This document shows, piece by piece, positions 1 to 7,859 of a DNA stretch of 62,438 nt. Both the position numbers and the translations under genes were made by a program. The stretch lies in contig NZ_JACYHA010000021.1 in assembly GCF_014837155.1 (NCBI RefSeq), forward strand, positions 1-62,438. The letters are read 5' to 3'. Source of the DNA: Litchfieldia stipae (GTDB lineage Bacteria; Bacillota; Bacilli; Bacillales; Bacillaceae_L). The stretch's first letter is position 1. Each line of letters begins with the position of its first letter. A model generated the notes under the pieces. The model did no database searches. It had not been told where the DNA came from and was given only the letters and a program-made list of their open reading frames with translations.

Positions 1-32
1 TCATCCTGAGCCAGGATCAAACTCTCCAAAAA
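1..32 (-). rRNA. 16S ribosomal RNA, 5' end only
   Basis: The complement begins with the conserved 5' end of 16S rRNA (GAGAGTTTGATCCTGGCTCA). Only about 32 bases are inside the window; the gene continues past the left edge. The mature 5' end is estimated by comparison with the Bacillus 16S start. It is the first gene of an rRNA operon driven by the tandem promoters just to its right. Confidence 0.95.
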
Positions 33-90
33 GAGTATTGATTGCTCAATAATTTGTTACTTGATAAAACGTTGACGCTTGTTTATTGTG

Positions 91-107
91 TTCAGTTTTC
101 AAAGAAC
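91..107 (-). promoter_or_regulatory. rRNA leader boxA-like antitermination element
   Basis: The minus strand reads GTTCTTTGAAAACTGAA between promoter P2 and the 16S start. This matches the boxA-containing leader usual in Bacillus rRNA operons, where NusB/NusE-type antitermination complexes assemble. The call rests on similarity and position only. Confidence 0.6.
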
Positions 108-140
108 TTTTCGTAAGAATGTCGTTTAGGCGACTTTCAT

Positions 141-169
141 AATATAACATGATGTTCTTTCAATGTCAA
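141..169 (-). promoter_or_regulatory. rRNA operon promoter P2 (sigma-A)
   Basis: TTGACA (164-169) and TATATT (141-146) are separated by exactly 17 bp on the minus strand, about 110 bp upstream of 16S. The near-consensus hexamers and the pairing with a second promoter upstream are typical of Bacillus rRNA operons. Confidence 0.9.
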
Positions 170-225
170 CAAAAACTTTGAAATGTTTTTTTGAAAACAT
201 GTAACTGTTTTTTGCGACGAAATCT

Positions 226-254
226 AATATACCACCCTATTTTTAATAAGTCAA
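226..254 (-). promoter_or_regulatory. rRNA operon promoter P1 (sigma-A)
   Basis: TTGACT (249-254) and TATATT (226-231) are 17 bp apart on the minus strand, 85 bp upstream of P2. It begins immediately after the terminator of the small upstream gene, so the rRNA operon is insulated from it. Confidence 0.85.
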
Positions 255-263
255 CAACAAAAC

Positions 264-289
264 AAAAAAAGATAGAGGCTCACTCTACC
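264..289 (-). terminator. Intrinsic terminator of the small gene at 293-514
   Basis: On the minus strand GGTAGAG pairs with CTCTATC around a 5-nt loop and is followed by seven T residues. It lies 3 bases past the stop codon of the small gene and just before rRNA promoter P1. Confidence 0.85.
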
Positions 290-292
290 TTT

Positions 293-514
293 TTATACTT
301 TCATTGATTTCGTTCGTATGTACTTTGTACATTCAGAGGGTGCTGCCACCCGCTTGAACAATTGGAATAAGATTTTATATCTTTCTTCCATTGCCTTTTT
401 TACAATGTGATCAATTCTTGAGTCTTCAATATCAAGGAGAATTTCCTCCAACTCACGTTTTATTAGATACTCTATTTCTTTTACTTCTTTATTATTTATT
501 AGTAACCCTATCAT
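293..514 (-). CDS. Small hypothetical protein (73 aa), function unknown
   Basis: The predicted protein starts MIGLL and is rich in charged residues, with a helical, Glu/Lys-rich middle (residues about 10-45) and a C-terminal FKRVAAPSE segment. No signal peptide, membrane segment or recognised domain is seen. The ATG at 514 was chosen because GGGGTGA precedes it by 5 bases; an upstream GTG at 556 lacks a convincing ribosome binding site. It lies between pdaB (divergent) and an rRNA operon and has its own strong terminator, which supports a real gene. I have a vague impression of similar small proteins in other Bacillus genomes at this spot but cannot verify it. Confidence 0.6.
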   Translation of the reverse strand: MIGLLINNKEVKEIEYLIKRELEEILLDIEDSRIDHIVKKAMEERYKILFQLFKRVAAPSECTKYIRTKSMKV

Positions 515-598
515 TGATTTCACCCCAAGATTATCTTTACTTCTAGTTATTTCCACTAATAGAGAAATTATGAAATATTTTTTCGCTCTAAAAAATCC

Positions 599-626
599 TC
601 ATATATTAGGTTGACAAGCATATTAT
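599..626 (+). promoter_or_regulatory. Possible sigma-E promoter of pdaB
   Basis: TCATATA (599-605), a 13-bp gap and CATATTAT (619-626) resemble the sigma-E consensus (KMATATT, CATACAHT) with 6 of 7 and 6 of 8 matches. It lies 38 bp upstream of pdaB, a sporulation gene. The match is imperfect and untested. Confidence 0.4.
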
Positions 627-663
627 GTAGACAAGGAGTTCACTTTGTTTTGGAGGGATTAGC

Positions 664-1428
664 ATGAATTTTTTCTTTATTATGAACGGAAAAAAAGTAA
701 AGCAAACTCTTATCGTTGTCGTTGCTGCATTCTTTACTGCTGGAGTCCTATATATTGAAAATGGGGCACTTGCTCCTGTATTTTCTTCAGAAGGTGGGCC
801 GACGGCAATTTATAAAGGTGAAGAAAAGGAAAAGAAAGTGGCACTGACATTTAATATTTCCTGGGGAGATACAAAAGCCATTCCGATCCTTGATGAACTT
901 AAAAATGCTGGAATAAAGAATACGACATTCTTTTTATCTGCATCGTGGGCTGAAAGGCATCCAGATATTGTGGAGCGAATTATTAAAGATGGTCATGAGA
1001 TTGGAAGTATGGGCTACAATTATGATAATTATACTGGAATGGAAGAAGCAAAGGTCAAAAGGGATATCTTACATGCCCAAGATGTATTTAAAAGCTTAGG
1101 TGTGAAGAAAATCAATTTGTTACGACCACCGAATGGTAATTTTGATAAAACAGTTCTAAAGATTGCTGATTCATTGGGTTACACTGTCATCCATTGGAGT
1201 ATCGATTCAAAGGATTGGAAGAACCCTGGTACTGAAAAAATCATTGAAAATGTTGTAAAGCCTCTTAACGGCGGAGACATCATTCTTCTTCATGCATCAG
1301 ACTCTGCCAAGCAAACTGAAAAAGCACTATCACCAATCATTAATGAAATTAAGGAAATGGGTTACCAAAATGCATCCGTATCATCCCTACTTGCTAATGC
1401 AGAAGCGAAGGAAAAAGAAATCAAATAA
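664..1428 (+). CDS. pdaB: PdaB-type polysaccharide deacetylase family protein (sporulation)
   Basis: A 254-residue protein with an N-terminal membrane anchor or signal (residues about 13-32) and a NodB-type fold. Homologues are required for stable spores late in sporulation in B. subtilis. Visible family landmarks are ALTFNISWG (in place of the classical TFDDG), LLRPPNG (motif 3) and DIILLHAS (motif 5). The classical H-x3-H metal pair after GHEIG is absent (here GYNYD), so ordinary deacetylase chemistry is doubtful. The ATG at 664 has GGAGG 7 bases upstream. It lies tail to tail with kbaA, sharing a bidirectional terminator, as in B. subtilis. Confidence 0.9.
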   Translation: MNFFFIMNGKKVKQTLIVVVAAFFTAGVLYIENGALAPVFSSEGGPTAIYKGEEKEKKVALTFNISWGDTKAIPILDELKNAGIKNTTFFLSASWAERHPDIVERIIKDGHEIGSMGYNYDNYTGMEEAKVKRDILHAQDVFKSLGVKKINLLRPPNGNFDKTVLKIADSLGYTVIHWSIDSKDWKNPGTEKIIENVVKPLNGGDIILLHASDSAKQTEKALSPIINEIKEMGYQNASVSSLLANAEAKEKEIK

Positions 1429-1457
1429 AAAAGCTGATCATGTTGATCAGCTTTTTT
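1427..1457. terminator. Bidirectional terminator between pdaB and kbaA
   Basis: AGCTGATCA (1432-1440) and TGATCAGCT (1444-1452) form a perfect 9-bp stem with a 3-nt loop, flanked by A6 on the left and T6 on the right, so it can end both convergent transcripts. It overlaps the kbaA stop codon. Confidence 0.92.
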
Positions 1458-2046
1458 GATTTGTAATTTTAGGTAGGATGAGTAATTGATAAGCATTACA
1501 TATTAATAATGGAATGATCATTAAATATAACCAGCTTGACTCATCCACTCTTAGAGCAGGGACCCATTCGATAGTGGTTACAACAAACATAAAGAATAAA
1601 GCAGGGATATACGCCTGTTTATTCGTCATTTTGCTCTTGAAGTAAGCGATGATTAAGCAAAATACAAATACTGACAACGCAATGGTTATGTATGGGAGTA
1701 GCGAATACCCTTTATCCTCAGCAAATGCCTGATATCGAAAATAGACCAAATCAAAGAGCACGAAAGCAATAATGACGAGCTGTACTGGATTCCAAAGCTT
1801 CCTAAACATTCCTAGACCGAAGCGATGTACTGTTAAATAAGCAAAGAACCCCATTTGGCTAATAATACTAAATATAAATCCGACTCCAATAAGCCAAAGT
1901 AATATTGAAAGGATTTCTATCACTTCAACATTTACGAATAATTGCTTATATTCATCCCATTTTAGAGCAAACCCTACGATTGAGGTACTTAACGCACCAA
2001 CGAGTAAAGTTGATAAAAATAATTTAACCCAATTACGGCTTTTCAC
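1447..2046 (-). CDS. kbaA: KbaA, KinB-signalling pathway activation protein
   Basis: A 199-residue integral membrane protein with about six hydrophobic segments. In B. subtilis KbaA is needed for activity of the sporulation kinase KinB, feeding the Spo0 phosphorelay. Recognition rests on the overall sequence (start MKSRNWVKLFLS, conserved WDEYKQLF) and on its place between gerD and pdaB. The GTG start at 2046 has GGAGG 8 bases upstream. It is transcribed opposite to both neighbours. Confidence 0.88.
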   Translation of the reverse strand: MKSRNWVKLFLSTLLVGALSTSIVGFALKWDEYKQLFVNVEVIEILSILLWLIGVGFIFSIISQMGFFAYLTVHRFGLGMFRKLWNPVQLVIIAFVLFDLVYFRYQAFAEDKGYSLLPYITIALSVFVFCLIIAYFKSKMTNKQAYIPALFFMFVVTTIEWVPALRVDESSWLYLMIIPLLICNAYQLLILPKITNQKS

Positions 2047-2150
2047 AAGAATATCCTCCAGATTCTATTTACTTGAGTATGACCAAGTAATCGTACGTTT
2101 TGATTGTAACAATGGATTCTGTAAATTTCCATAACTTCATTATAACAAAC

Positions 2151-2179
2151 GTATATTTTTTTGCGATAGTATCATATTA
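2151..2179 (+). promoter_or_regulatory. Sigma-G promoter of gerD
   Basis: GTATA (2151-2155) followed after 17 bp by CATATTA (2173-2179) fits the forespore sigma-G consensus (GHATR, CATWHTA) at every position. It lies 37 bp upstream of the gerD start. gerD is a known late forespore gene in B. subtilis. Confidence 0.7.
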
Positions 2180-2215
2180 AACATAGGATGATTCTTGAAA
2201 GGGGCTATTGTCAAT

Positions 2216-2800
2216 ATGAGAAAACTAAAAGTGCTCCTCCTGTTTACTCCTTTTTTCCTTATGATAGGATGTGCCCCGGCGGAGCAGGGAAGTAATCGAA
2301 TGGATTATGACCAAACAAAGAAAATGGTCATTGATATATTAAAAACGGACGAAGGTAAGGGAGCAATTGAAGAGATTTTCAACGATGAAAAAATGCAGCA
2401 AAAGTTAATTATGGACCAATCCGTCGTTTCTCAGTCTATTCAATCGACACTTACCTCAGATGAAGGGATTGCTTTCTGGAAGAAGACATTCGAAGATCCA
2501 AAGTTTGTAGAAACATTTGCAAAAAGTATGCAATCAGAGCACGAAAAGATGATTAAGGGCTTAATGAAGGACCCTGAATATCAAGGTTTAATGATGGATA
2601 TTATGAAGGACCCTGAGTTAGAGAAAGAAATGCTGGAGCTATTAAAAAGCAAAGAATACCGCGGGTACCTCCAAACAGTCATGAGTGAAACCTTTGACAG
2701 TCCATTATATAAAACAAAGATACAAGATATCCTTATAAAAGCTGCTGAAGATGTACAAGCAATCAAATCAGCTGAAAAAAAGGCTGAAGAGGAAGAATAA
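2216..2800 (+). CDS. gerD: GerD spore germination lipoprotein
   Basis: GerD is a spore inner-membrane lipoprotein that organises the nutrient germinant receptors into a cluster (germinosome) in B. subtilis. The 194-residue product begins with a lipoprotein signal, MRKLKVLLLF, ending in the lipobox LMIGC with the acylated Cys at about residue 19. The rest is a charged helical domain with repeated MxDPE-like segments and an acidic EEE tail. The ATG at 2216 was preferred over a TTG at 2195 because GAAAGGGG (2197-2204) is placed correctly for it and the lipoprotein signal begins there. It is tail to tail with salA. Confidence 0.92.
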   Translation: MRKLKVLLLFTPFFLMIGCAPAEQGSNRMDYDQTKKMVIDILKTDEGKGAIEEIFNDEKMQQKLIMDQSVVSQSIQSTLTSDEGIAFWKKTFEDPKFVETFAKSMQSEHEKMIKGLMKDPEYQGLMMDIMKDPELEKEMLELLKSKEYRGYLQTVMSETFDSPLYKTKIQDILIKAAEDVQAIKSAEKKAEEEE

Positions 2801-2806
2801 CAAAGT

Positions 2807-2846
2807 AAAAAGAACTGACCAATTGCGTTGGACAGTTCTTTTTTTC
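2807..2846. terminator. Bidirectional terminator between gerD and salA
   Basis: AAAAGAACTGACCAA pairs with TTGGACAGTTCTTTT around a short loop with one A-A mismatch, giving A- and T-tracts on both sides. It separates the convergent gerD and salA genes. Confidence 0.9.
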
Positions 2847-2850
2847 TAAA

Positions 2851-3894
2851 TTATAGTGTGTCAATTAACTTTTGAGCAATTTCCATATAGACCTTCCCTA
2901 CACGGTGGTCTTTTTCATAAATCGATGGTGCAAAATCATCCTCGTTCCAATCAGGCTGCTGTAGAGGTAATTGGCCAAGAAGTGGTGCTTGCAATTCTTC
3001 TGCTAACTTCTCTCCTCCACCTTTTCCAAATACATACTCCTTTTCACCTGTTAACTTACTTTCAAAATAAGACATATTTTCAATCACACCAATGACTTCA
3101 TGATCTGTCTTAATTGCCATTGCTCCCGCTCTTGCTGCAACAAATGCTGCGGTTGGATGGGGAGTCGTGACGATGACCTCCTTACATGCAGGAAGCATAT
3201 TATGTACATCTAACGCTACATCCCCAGTACCAGGTGGTAAATCTAACAATAAGTAATCTAAGTTACCCCATGCTACATCATTGAAGAAATTTCCTAGCAT
3301 TTTCCCTAGCATCGGCCCTCTCCAAATAACCGGAGAGTTGTCCTCAACAAAGAATCCCATAGAGATGACCTTTACCCCAAATCGGTCAACCGGGATAATT
3401 TTCTCTCCCTTTACAACCGGTCTTTTGGAGATACCCATCATATCTGGCACACTGAAACCATAGATATCAGCGTCGATTAAACCAACCTTCTTCCCTAATC
3501 TCGCTAATGAGACCGCCAAATTGACAGAAACGGTTGATTTACCTACTCCACCCTTCCCACTAGCTACAGCGATAAAGGTTGTCTTATTCCCTGGGGATAG
3601 CAATGATTCTGATTCATCATTTTCAATAAATTTCTCAATAACCTCACTAGGTAAATCCATAAATCTCAATCCCACAGATTCAGCCCCAGCTTCTTTTAAT
3701 GCGTTTACAATTTTACTCTGTAACTGAAGTTGTTCAGAGGTACCAGTCTTAGCAAGTGCAATTTTCACACTCACATGTGCCTTTTCTTCCTTGATTTTAA
3801 TTTCTTGGACAGCACCTGTCTCCTCAAAGGTTCTATGTAAAAATGGATCATTTAAGCTTGATAATGTGGTAAGTACTTTCTCTTCAGTTATCAT
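2851..3894 (-). CDS. salA: SalA, Mrp/ApbC-family P-loop ATPase
   Basis: A 347-residue Mrp/NBP35-type protein. In B. subtilis SalA is a DNA-binding regulator that represses scoC and so raises exoprotease production; Mrp relatives elsewhere carry Fe-S clusters. An N-terminal DUF59-like domain (residues about 1-90) is followed by the deviant Walker A motif GKGGVGKST (about 113-121), DADIYG and the switch region LDLPPGTGD. No C-terminal CxxC cluster motif is present. The ATG start at 3894 has a modest GGCGGTG ribosome binding site. It follows cwlD by 97 bp with no obvious terminator. Confidence 0.9.
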   Translation of the reverse strand: MITEEKVLTTLSSLNDPFLHRTFEETGAVQEIKIKEEKAHVSVKIALAKTGTSEQLQLQSKIVNALKEAGAESVGLRFMDLPSEVIEKFIENDESESLLSPGNKTTFIAVASGKGGVGKSTVSVNLAVSLARLGKKVGLIDADIYGFSVPDMMGISKRPVVKGEKIIPVDRFGVKVISMGFFVEDNSPVIWRGPMLGKMLGNFFNDVAWGNLDYLLLDLPPGTGDVALDVHNMLPACKEVIVTTPHPTAAFVAARAGAMAIKTDHEVIGVIENMSYFESKLTGEKEYVFGKGGGEKLAEELQAPLLGQLPLQQPDWNEDDFAPSIYEKDHRVGKVYMEIAQKLIDTL

Positions 3895-3991
3895 CGTCTA
3901 CACCGCCTATTATAGTAATTAAAGTTAGTATAGCATAATCTCGTCTTATTTTCGTGTCAGATTACTCAGACAAAATGAAAATACCCGCCTA

Positions 3992-4705
3992 TTAATCAGG
4001 AGGGTTGTTTTCATTGGAAAAATATCTAAGTATTCCAAGGTACATCGATTCAGCAACCTTTGTTTGATATTCTTCTTTAGTCAGCATATTTCTCTCATTC
4101 GGATTTGATAAGAATCCAACCTCTACTAATGCACCAGGTTTCTTTGCATTCTTTAGTAGGTATACACCATTTATTTTTTTTGCTTTGCGGTCGGTGTTTC
4201 CTAGGTTGGTGCGAAGTTCATCTTGAATAAACTTAGCTGCCCTTTCGTTCTCACTGTAGGTACCATAATAAAAGGTTTGTGCGCCACTCCACTTTGGAGA
4301 TGGAATCGCATTTAGATGAATACTAAGAAATAAATCAGCCTCAGAGGAGTTAATCATTTCAACCCTTTTCCTTAAGTCCTCCGATTTTCTACGACTATAA
4401 CCTGATGTATCTTCAGCTGCTAGGTCTGAGTCATCCGTTCTTGTCATTTGGACAAGAGCCCCCTGTTCTTGCAGATAGTCTCTAAGCTTCAAACTAATTT
4501 CCAGGGCAATGTCTTTTTCTAGCACCTTACCGCTATTTGCTCCCCCATCTGGCCCACCATGCCCAGGATCTAAGACAATAATCTTGCCTGATAGAGGTAG
4601 ATTCCACGGATTTAATGACGGTTTATCTAAATAGATCACTTGAAAAACCGAAAATGCTGCAATAAAAATAATAATTAAGCCACCTAGTATTAATTTTTTT
4701 CTCAA
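3992..4705 (-). CDS. cwlD: CwlD, N-acetylmuramoyl-L-alanine amidase (spore cortex)
   Basis: CwlD removes the peptide side chain as the first step in making muramic-delta-lactam, the mark recognised by germination-specific cortex hydrolases. The 237-residue protein has an N-terminal membrane anchor (residues about 6-24) and an Amidase_3 domain with the zinc-site segments DPGHGGPDGG, the metal Glu in EKDIAL, SIHLNA and the catalytic Glu in VEVGFLSN. A TTG at 4705 was chosen because AGGAGGGG sits 5-7 bases upstream and the length then equals B. subtilis CwlD; a TTG at 4732 would place the binding site inside the gene. Confidence 0.92.
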   Translation of the reverse strand: MRKKLILGGLIIIFIAAFSVFQVIYLDKPSLNPWNLPLSGKIIVLDPGHGGPDGGANSGKVLEKDIALEISLKLRDYLQEQGALVQMTRTDDSDLAAEDTSGYSRRKSEDLRKRVEMINSSEADLFLSIHLNAIPSPKWSGAQTFYYGTYSENERAAKFIQDELRTNLGNTDRKAKKINGVYLLKNAKKPGALVEVGFLSNPNERNMLTKEEYQTKVAESMYLGILRYFSNENNPPD

Positions 4706-4735
4706 CCTAACCCCTCCTGCATGTCCCGTCAATTA

Positions 4736-4764
4736 ACTATATGGGACAAGGGGAAATATTATGA
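4736..4764 (-). promoter_or_regulatory. Possible sigma-E promoter of cwlD
   Basis: On the minus strand TCATAAT (4758-4764) and CATATAGT (4736-4743), 14 bp apart, match the sigma-E consensus at 6 of 7 and 6 of 8 positions. Sporulation control of cwlD is known in B. subtilis; this particular site is inferred. Confidence 0.4.
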
Positions 4765-4766
4765 AT

Positions 4767-4802
4767 AAAAAAAGGGATCTTTTCATTTAGAAAAGAACAC
4801 CT
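4767..4802 (-). terminator. Terminator after ybaK
   Basis: On the minus strand GTTCTTTTC and GAAAAGATC form a stem around TAAAT, followed by seven T residues. It ends the ybaK transcript before cwlD. Confidence 0.75.
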
Positions 4803-4813
4803 CAAGTCTACCT

Positions 4814-5257
4814 CTAATGTAATTTTAATCGATATCGCTTTTCTCCTTTGATAAAGCCTTCATTCCACCATGAATCCACATAATGTTCACAGGTATAATA
4901 CAAGCCTTCACTTACCATGTCATAATCTCCAGCATGGGTCCAATACGTGATAAAATCATATAAATGATCAGTAAGATATTTAAGGTCATAATAGCTTCTT
5001 TGTTTCACACTCTCAACCGATTCACCATAATAGCCAAAACGACTATTCCTTGCTCCAAGTAAAAAAGCCTCAATGGCTATATCCATACATCCCTCTTCAA
5101 TCGAAGTCACAAATAAAGTCTTTGAACGTAAGTAGCTCCCAAAGCTATGATTGATTTTCTCCTTCAGGCTTTCTAGTGAGATTTCTCGTAGCATCTTTCG
5201 TTCATAACTTAATTGCTTTTGGACCTTCTTTTCTTTAAACGTTGTAATGACATTCAT
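4814..5257 (-). CDS. ybaK: YbaK, DUF2521-family protein
   Basis: A 147-residue soluble protein of unknown function matching the conserved YbaK/DUF2521 family found next to cwlD in Bacillus. Conserved-looking blocks are LLGARNSRFGYYGES and a Trp/Tyr-rich C-terminal half (FITYWTHAGDYD, WWNEGF). The ATG at 5257 is preceded by GGGAGG 10 bases upstream; an in-frame extension to 5338 lacks a good site. It has its own terminator and faces a divergent sigma factor gene. Confidence 0.82.
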   Translation of the reverse strand: MNVITTFKEKKVQKQLSYERKMLREISLESLKEKINHSFGSYLRSKTLFVTSIEEGCMDIAIEAFLLGARNSRFGYYGESVESVKQRSYYDLKYLTDHLYDFITYWTHAGDYDMVSEGLYYTCEHYVDSWWNEGFIKGEKRYRLKLH

Positions 5258-5393
5258 AGATCGGAAACCTCCCTTACCTCTAGTTTCCGTTTTGTTCAGT
5301 GATTCATGCACCAAGGTGTAAACTACCAATACTTCCACAACTTGCTTTGTTTAAATCCTAAAAACAAAAAACATGATATTCCAAATTACGCTA

Positions 5394-5420
5394 TTGGAAT
5401 AAAGTAGAAATTATTATAAT
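5394..5420 (+). promoter_or_regulatory. Tentative sigma-A promoter of the ECF sigma gene
   Basis: TTGGAA (5394-5399) and TATAAT (5415-5420) have a short 15-bp spacer. ECF operons usually also have an autoregulated promoter with an AAC-type -35 box; none could be assigned with confidence in 5339-5566. The intergenic segment is very AT-rich. Confidence 0.3.
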
Positions 5421-5566
5421 TAAGTAATTATCAACCATTTTTGGTGATATCTAATGAATTCCTCATTAAATAAGCAATTAATTTAAAAATCATGAGAAAA
5501 AAATTATCTTCTTCTCGTTATATATTGTATAACAGCTTTTACAACAAATTAAAGGAGAAAACACAA

Positions 5567-6145
5567 ATGAAGTCCAATGAAACCAATTATATTAAGCGTC
5601 TCCAACAAGGGAAGGAAGATGCCTTGGAGTATATTATTGATTTGTATTTACCTCTTATTAAAGGTATTGTTCAAAAAGTACTTAGGCCCATTCAAAAAGA
5701 AGAGGTTATTGGGGAGTGCGTAAATGATGTTTTTCTATCTATTTGGCAAAATGCGCATAAGTTTCGCGGTGATAATTCAAATGCCTTTAAAAGTTGGATA
5801 TGTGCGATCGCAAAATACAAATCTATTGATTATTACAGAAGAGAAGTAAAGAACAGAGATAAAACTTCAGAATATCTTGAGGTCTATTCTGTAAAATCTG
5901 CGGAGAATACTATCAATCGTTTTGAGAACAAAGATGAGGTCATGGAACTAATTAGACGATTGGACCCTCTTGATCAAAAAATTTTTATTATGAGATACTT
6001 ATTAGATTTAAAATCAGAGGAAATTGCAGTGAAACTCAACATGACAACATCTGCAATCGACAATCGAATATTTAGAGGGCGAAAGAAGCTAAAAAAAACC
6101 ATTTCTAGTCTTGATCGGAGGTTTATTTATGAAGGACATATATAA
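5567..6145 (+). CDS. ECF-type RNA polymerase sigma factor
   Basis: A 192-residue sigma-70 family regulator. Region 2 (about residues 15-95) includes DALEYIIDLYLPLIKG, ECVNDVFLSIW and the promoter-melting segment AKYKSIDYYRRE. Region 4 (about 130-180) has the helix-turn-helix LKSEEIAVKLNMTTSAIDNR. The ATG at 5567 has a strong AAAGGAG 9 bases upstream; an upstream frame extension to 5492 has none. Its end overlaps the next gene by 17 bp, the usual coupling of an ECF sigma with its membrane anti-sigma. The pair lies on the plus strand within the minus-strand ribosomal block and looks like an accessory insertion. The target regulon is unknown. Confidence 0.88.
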   Translation: MKSNETNYIKRLQQGKEDALEYIIDLYLPLIKGIVQKVLRPIQKEEVIGECVNDVFLSIWQNAHKFRGDNSNAFKSWICAIAKYKSIDYYRREVKNRDKTSEYLEVYSVKSAENTINRFENKDEVMELIRRLDPLDQKIFIMRYLLDLKSEEIAVKLNMTTSAIDNRIFRGRKKLKKTISSLDRRFIYEGHI

Positions 6146-7211
6146 TTATCTAAATGATGTTGAATTAGATGTAAATCAGTTTGAAGAAGCAGATGTTAGC
6201 GAATTTGAAAAGAAGAAGATGAAGAAAGAGCTACTAAAAAAAATCAGAAAAGCAAAACCCTCAAGATGGAAGAAAGCTCTAACATCCGCCACTATTTCCA
6301 TCTTTCTATTGTCAGCGACACTATTTGGACTTTCCCTTACCACTAATGCAGAGGAAATTCCTATCTTAGGTAATATATTTAAATTCTTCAATAATGACGG
6401 ATTTTTTGAGAGTTATGATGAAAATGCGAAAAGCCTAACCATTACACAAGAAGTAAATGGCGTATCCGTTACTGTCAATGAAGCTATATTCGATGGAAAA
6501 ACCCTCTATATTACCTATACGATAGAGAGCCAATTAGATCTTGGAGAATCTCCTCTTATTGATGGAATGCCTAATATCGTAGGAGAAGATACATTTATTC
6601 ATACTGCAAATCACGAAATGATGAAAATCGATGAGAATACATACATCGGAGTAACTACTGCTAATCTTTTATCTGAAGAGCAAATTAATCAGGGGACCTT
6701 TGAATTTGTTATTGAAAAAATCATACCGAATCTTACTTATGGTACGGAACCGATAATGGGCAATTGGAATTTTCAATTTAAGCTAGTTGCTACTGATAAT
6801 GAGGTACAATTGGTGGACTTACATTCTGAGAAGACAGGCATAGCCATTAATATTAAGAAAATAACATATACCCCCATGTCATTTTTAATCTTCTACGATG
6901 AAGTAATCTCAAAAGAAATAAGAGACAAGTGGGATTTTGTATCAACGTATATTGAAGTGAAGGATAACCTTGGTCATGTATATAAATACAAACATAATGG
7001 TGGATATAGTAACTCGGAAACAATGCTCTATTTAACGAGTACATTTGAAAAACTTAATCTAGAAGCAACAAGCCTAATTATTACACCAATAGTAGAACTT
7101 TCTCAGTCTGATGGAACAGACGAATATGGAGGGGTATATCGTAACGAAAATAGTACAGCCCCAATAGAAACAATCAAGCTACAAGAAATCGTTGTGAAAA
7201 TTAATAAATAA
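6129..7211 (+). CDS. DUF4179-type transmembrane anti-sigma factor
   Basis: The 360-residue protein has a charged cytoplasmic N-terminus (1-48), one transmembrane helix (about 50-70) and a large extracellular beta-rich region of about 285 residues, the layout of DUF4179 proteins encoded after ECF sigma factors. By family analogy the N-terminus would hold the sigma factor until an envelope signal is sensed outside. The ATG at 6129 follows CGGAGG 7 bases upstream; an in-frame GTG/ATG at 6111 is less well placed. It lacks a zinc-type anti-sigma H-x3-CxxC motif, so it belongs to a non-ZAS class. It is followed by a strong terminator. Confidence 0.8.
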   Translation: MKDIYNYLNDVELDVNQFEEADVSEFEKKKMKKELLKKIRKAKPSRWKKALTSATISIFLLSATLFGLSLTTNAEEIPILGNIFKFFNNDGFFESYDENAKSLTITQEVNGVSVTVNEAIFDGKTLYITYTIESQLDLGESPLIDGMPNIVGEDTFIHTANHEMMKIDENTYIGVTTANLLSEEQINQGTFEFVIEKIIPNLTYGTEPIMGNWNFQFKLVATDNEVQLVDLHSEKTGIAINIKKITYTPMSFLIFYDEVISKEIRDKWDFVSTYIEVKDNLGHVYKYKHNGGYSNSETMLYLTSTFEKLNLEATSLIITPIVELSQSDGTDEYGGVYRNENSTAPIETIKLQEIVVKINK

Positions 7212-7220
7212 ACAAAAGAA

Positions 7221-7272
7221 AATACCCCAGTATAGTATAAACTATTTTCAAGTTATACTTGGGGTATTTTTT
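7221..7272 (+). terminator. Terminator of the sigma/anti-sigma operon
   Basis: AATACCCCAGTATA (7221-7234) pairs with TATACTTGGGGTATT (7254-7268) and is followed by T-rich sequence. It starts 9 bases after the stop codon. Confidence 0.88.
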
Positions 7273-7396
7273 ATGTATTTGCTTGTAATCTCCCTCAACC
7301 ACCTTACTTATTTCTTATTAATTTAGAGTGGCTAATAATTCATATTCCGCCTCATAACATCTCCTTTCGTCACCCAAATGTGGCATATTCATTGAT

Positions 7397-7432
7397 AAAA
7401 AAAGACCCTTTCCACAAAAAGTGAAAAGAGCC
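7397..7432 (-). terminator. Terminator of rplM-rpsI
   Basis: On the minus strand GGCTCTTTTCAC pairs with GTGGAAAGGGTC (12 bp with a few G-T pairs) around T5, followed by seven T residues. It lies 13 bases past the rpsI stop. Confidence 0.9.
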
Positions 7433-7445
7433 TTGAAACGTAATA

Positions 7446-7838
7446 TTAACGCTTTGAGAACTGAGGTGCACGACGAGCGCCTTTAAGACCGTATTTTTTA
7501 CGTTCTTTCATACGAGCGTCACGAGTTAATAGTCCAGCGCGCTTTAGAGTTCCGCGGAATTCTGGGTCAGCTTGAAGTAACGCACGAGCGATACCGTGAC
7601 GAATTGCACCAGCTTGACCAGTGTATCCACCACCATTTACATTTACAAGAACATTGTAGCTTCCTACAGTTTCAGTAGCAGCAAGTGGTTGTTTCACAAC
7701 TTCTCTTAAAGCTTCGAATGGAATGTATTCTGAGATGTCACGACCGTTGATGATGATGCTACCGTCGCCAGGAACTAAGCGTACACGTGCAACAGAGCTC
7801 TTACGACGACCAGTGCCATAATATTGTACCTGTGCCAA
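7446..7838 (-). CDS. rpsI: 30S ribosomal protein S9
   Basis: S9 belongs to the head of the 30S subunit; its C-terminal tail, here ending SKR, reaches the P-site tRNA. The 130-residue length and motifs [16 protein letters not shown] and [10 protein letters not shown] are typical. The start is TTG (7838), preceded by AAGGAGG; translation from TTG is unusual for such a highly expressed gene. It is the second gene of rplM-rpsI, 21 bp after rplM. Confidence 0.97.
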   Translation of the reverse strand: MAQVQYYGTGRRKSSVARVRLVPGDGSIIINGRDISEYIPFEALREVVKQPLAATETVGSYNVLVNVNGGGYTGQAGAIRHGIARALLQADPEFRGTLKRAGLLTRDARMKERKKYGLKGARRAPQFSKR

Positions 7839-7859
7839 ATTAAATTACCTCCTTATTAA

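Noticed and set aside
5492-5566. Longer N-terminus for the ECF sigma factor
   Set aside because: No ribosome binding site at 5492; AAAGGAG is ideally placed for the ATG at 5567 and the family begins there.
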